Below, one piece after another: positions 13,983 through 15,530 of a stretch of 15,530 nt of DNA. Positions within the stretch are counted from its first letter, which is position 1, and each line of letters opens with the position of its first letter. The notes beneath the pieces were generated by a model. The model was not told the origin of the DNA. It made no database searches and was given only the letters and a program-made list of their open reading frames with translations. The stretch is taken from contig JNWL01000077.1 of NCBI GenBank assembly GCA_000716465.1, forward strand, positions 1-15,530. The letters run 5' to 3'. Made by a program: the position numbers and the translations under genes. Source of the DNA: Streptomyces bikiniensis. Its GTDB lineage: Bacteria > Actinomycetota > Actinomycetes > Streptomycetales > Streptomycetaceae.

Positions 13983-14474
13983 TCAGTGGCCGCCCTGCTC
14001 CTTGGCCCGCGCGTACGACTTCTCGATCTCGGCCTCGGCCTCGGCGCGACCGACCCAGTCCGCGCCCTCGACCGACTTGCCCGGCTCCAGGTCCTTGTAG
14101 ACCTCGAAGAAGTGCTGGATCTCCAGGCGGTCGAACTCCGCCACGTGGTGGATGTCCCGCAGGTGCTCCATGCGCGGGTCCGTGGCCGGCACGCACAGCA
14201 GCTTGTCGTCGCCGCCCGCCTCGTCCGTCATCCGGAACATGCCGATGGCGCGGCACTTGATCAGGCAGCCCGGGAACGTGGGCTCGTCCAGGATGACGAG
14301 CGCGTCCAGCGGGTCGCCGTCCTCGCCGAGGGTGTTCTCGACGTAGCCGTAGTCGGTCGGGTAGGCCGTCGACGTGAAGAGGCGACGGTCCAGACGGATG
14401 CGACCGGTCTCGTGGTCGACCTCGTACTTGTTCCGCGATCCCTTGGGGATCTCGATGAGAACGTCGAACTCCAC
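13983..14474 (-). CDS. ppa: Inorganic pyrophosphatase, family I
   Basis: Encodes 163 aa, the usual bacterial family I size. It hydrolyses pyrophosphate to phosphate in the cytoplasm and so pulls biosynthetic reactions forward. Diagnostic segments are [17 protein letters not shown] (residues 8-24), [11 protein letters not shown] (38-48) and the metal-binding DGDPLDALV with Asp52, Asp54 and Asp57. His21, a feature of the mycobacterial enzyme, is present; the second such histidine (position 86, in DEHGG) is alanine here (DEAGG). GTG at 14474 is chosen because AGGAGGAG lies 8 nt upstream and homologues begin (M/V)EFDV; the open frame continues to 14546 but that is leader. It is divergent from the dacB-like gene, an arrangement common in Streptomyces. 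Confidence 0.96.
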   Translation of the reverse strand: MEFDVLIEIPKGSRNKYEVDHETGRIRLDRRLFTSTAYPTDYGYVENTLGEDGDPLDALVILDEPTFPGCLIKCRAIGMFRMTDEAGGDDKLLCVPATDPRMEHLRDIHHVAEFDRLEIQHFFEVYKDLEPGKSVEGADWVGRAEAEAEIEKSYARAKEQGGH

Positions 14475-14538
14475 GGGTGGCTCCTCCTGAATCAACACAA
14501 GTGAATGCTCGCGACACAGCGCGGTGGTTAAGTGTCCC

Positions 14539-14554
14539 TCACGCACGTGTGTGA
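14539..14554. promoter_or_regulatory. 16-bp imperfect palindrome in the ppa/dacB divergent region
   Basis: TCACGCACGTGTGTGA matches its own reverse complement at 14 of 16 positions, with CACGTG at its centre. It lies 65 bp before the ppa start and 22 bp before the dacB start, so a regulator bound there could affect both genes. Confidence 0.4.
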
Positions 14555-14576
14555 TCGCGAAAGGGGCTGGTCAGCA

Positions 14577-15530
14577 ATGCCCGAGCCGAGGACCTGGCAG
14601 CTCACGGCGGGCTCCGCCGCCCTCGGTCTGGCCCTGGCCGCCGCGGCGGTGACCGCGGCCGGCCCGTGGGACTCGGGTCAGCGTACGGCCGAGCGGGCCC
14701 GCGCCGCCGCCCCCGCGGCGGGTGGCACGCGTCACGCCCCGCCCCCGGCCCCCGCCGCGCCCCACCGCCCCGCACCCGCCCCCAGCGCCCCCGGCGTCCT
14801 CACCGCCCTGCGCCCCGCCACGCCCGCGGGGACCTCCACCGGACCCGCCGACGCCGACCCGGGCAAGCGCCCCGCCGAACACCCCGCCGACCTCGCCGCC
14901 GTCCTCGCCCCCCTCCTCGCCGACCCCGGCCTCGGCCCCCTCCGCACCGCCTCCGTCGTCGACACCGCCACCGGGAAGCAGCTCTACGGCGAGGGCGCCA
15001 CCGCCCCCATGACCCCCGCCTCCACCGTCAAGATCGCCACCGCCGCGGCCGCCCTCTCCGCCCTCGGCCCCGACCACCGCATCGCCACCACCACGACCGC
15101 CACCCCCGACGGAAAGACCGTCGCCCTCACCGGCGGCGGCGACCCCACCCTCGACGACACGCGCCTCAAGGCCCTCGCCACCGACACCGCCCGCGCCCTC
15201 AAGGCCCGCGGCCGCACCTCCGTACGCCTCGCCTACGACACGGGCCTCTACACCGGCCCCGCCGTCCACCCCATCGGCCCCAACGAGAACATCGCCCCCG
15301 TCACCGCCCTCATGACCCGCGCCGGACGCCTCGACACCAGCCCCAGCGGCCCCGCACCCCGCAGCGCCGACCCCGCCCGCGCCACCGCCACCGCCTTCGC
15401 CGACCTCCTCGCCCACGCCGGCGTCCACGTCACCGGCGCCCCCGCCCCCGGCCCCACCCCGAAGGCCGCCCCCCTCGCCCGCACCCACTCCGCACCCCTC
15501 GCCGACCTGGTCGAACGCACCCTCACCCAC
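14577..15530 (+). CDS. dacB: D-alanyl-D-alanine carboxypeptidase/endopeptidase, PBP4 (DacB) family, 3' end outside the window
   Basis: The first 318 codons are present and no stop is reached. A hydrophobic segment (residues about 10-29, LTAGSAALGLALAAAAVTAA) acts as signal peptide or anchor. A Pro/Ala-rich linker follows to about 105, then the penicillin-binding catalytic domain begins. The active-site SxxK is Ser149-Thr-Val-Lys152 in TPASTVKIATAAAAL, followed by LTGGGDPTL (about 182-190), typical of PBP4. The window ends at LVERTLTH, where homologues continue with the SxN motif (SDN), so SxN and KTG cannot be checked. The product should trim peptidoglycan stem peptides outside the membrane. 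ATG at 14577 has AAAGGGG about 10 nt upstream. Confidence 0.9.
   Translation, partial: MPEPRTWQLTAGSAALGLALAAAAVTAAGPWDSGQRTAERARAAAPAAGGTRHAPPPAPAAPHRPAPAPSAPGVLTALRPATPAGTSTGPADADPGKRPAEHPADLAAVLAPLLADPGLGPLRTASVVDTATGKQLYGEGATAPMTPASTVKIATAAAALSALGPDHRIATTTTATPDGKTVALTGGGDPTLDDTRLKALATDTARALKARGRTSVRLAYDTGLYTGPAVHPIGPNENIAPVTALMTRAGRLDTSPSGPAPRSADPARATATAFADLLAHAGVHVTGAPAPGPTPKAAPLARTHSAPLADLVERTLTH

Noticed and set aside
12057..14504. 815-aa plus-strand frame antisense to the ThrE and ppa genes
   Set aside because: An antisense shadow; the minus-strand frames show clear conserved domains and terminators.
15265..15300. GPNEN in the DacB-like protein as the SxN motif
   Set aside because: It has no serine and lies before the usual place; the true SDN is expected directly after the last residues in the window.

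Overview
The window is chromosomal DNA of a high-GC actinomycete, almost certainly Streptomyces or a close relative. Third codon positions are nearly all G/C, GTG starts are common, G-rich ribosome binding sites are frequent, and the gene families are typical of Streptomyces: a DUF397 / HATPase / XRE-DUF5753 trio, a DUF664 DinB protein, a DrrAB-type exporter next to a PadR regulator, and ppa beside a PBP4-type dacB. No prophage, CRISPR, tRNA or rRNA is seen. The very long antisense open frames are GC-skew shadows.

Layout, left to right. (1) 1-2193: a terminator of an upstream gene, then a large FUSC-family membrane protein. (2) 2194-4389: a Streptomyces developmental-regulator trio made of a small DUF397 protein (+), a convergent HATPase (anti-sigma-like) gene (-), and a divergent XRE/DUF5753 DNA-binding regulator (+). 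A strong two-way terminator separates the convergent pair. The same 14-nt box lies upstream of both the DUF397 and the ATPase gene, in the same orientation relative to each. (3) 4390-5934: an aldehyde dehydrogenase whose leader carries three CATCAG repeats. (4) 5935-9106: a DinB/DUF664 protein, a PadR regulator and a DrrA/DrrB ABC exporter. The exporter promoter is bracketed by two near-identical TCAA(A/G)TTTGAC operator-like sites. (5) 9118-11064, minus strand: a YfeO-like CLC-family protein and a YbjQ-family protein. The last 67 bp of the ybjQ-like gene are repeated in tandem three more times past its stop codon. (6) 11134-11914: a DedA membrane protein behind a good match to an ECF-sigma promoter. 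(7) 11938-12125: the dedA terminator, immediately followed by a ~150-bp MITE-like element with ~31-bp imperfect terminal inverted repeats and TA flanks. (8) 12123-15530: a ThrE-type amino-acid exporter (-), inorganic pyrophosphatase (-), and the start of a divergent secreted D-Ala-D-Ala carboxypeptidase (+) that runs off the window just before its expected SxN motif.

Most genes are single transcription units with their own terminators. The clear operon is drrA-drrB (ATGA overlap); DinB-padR may be another. The points most worth following are the shared box in the DUF397/ATPase/XRE module, the double operator on the exporter promoter, the gene-tail tandem array, the TA-flanked MITE and the ECF-type promoter of dedA. 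All function calls come from reading motifs by eye; no database search was run.
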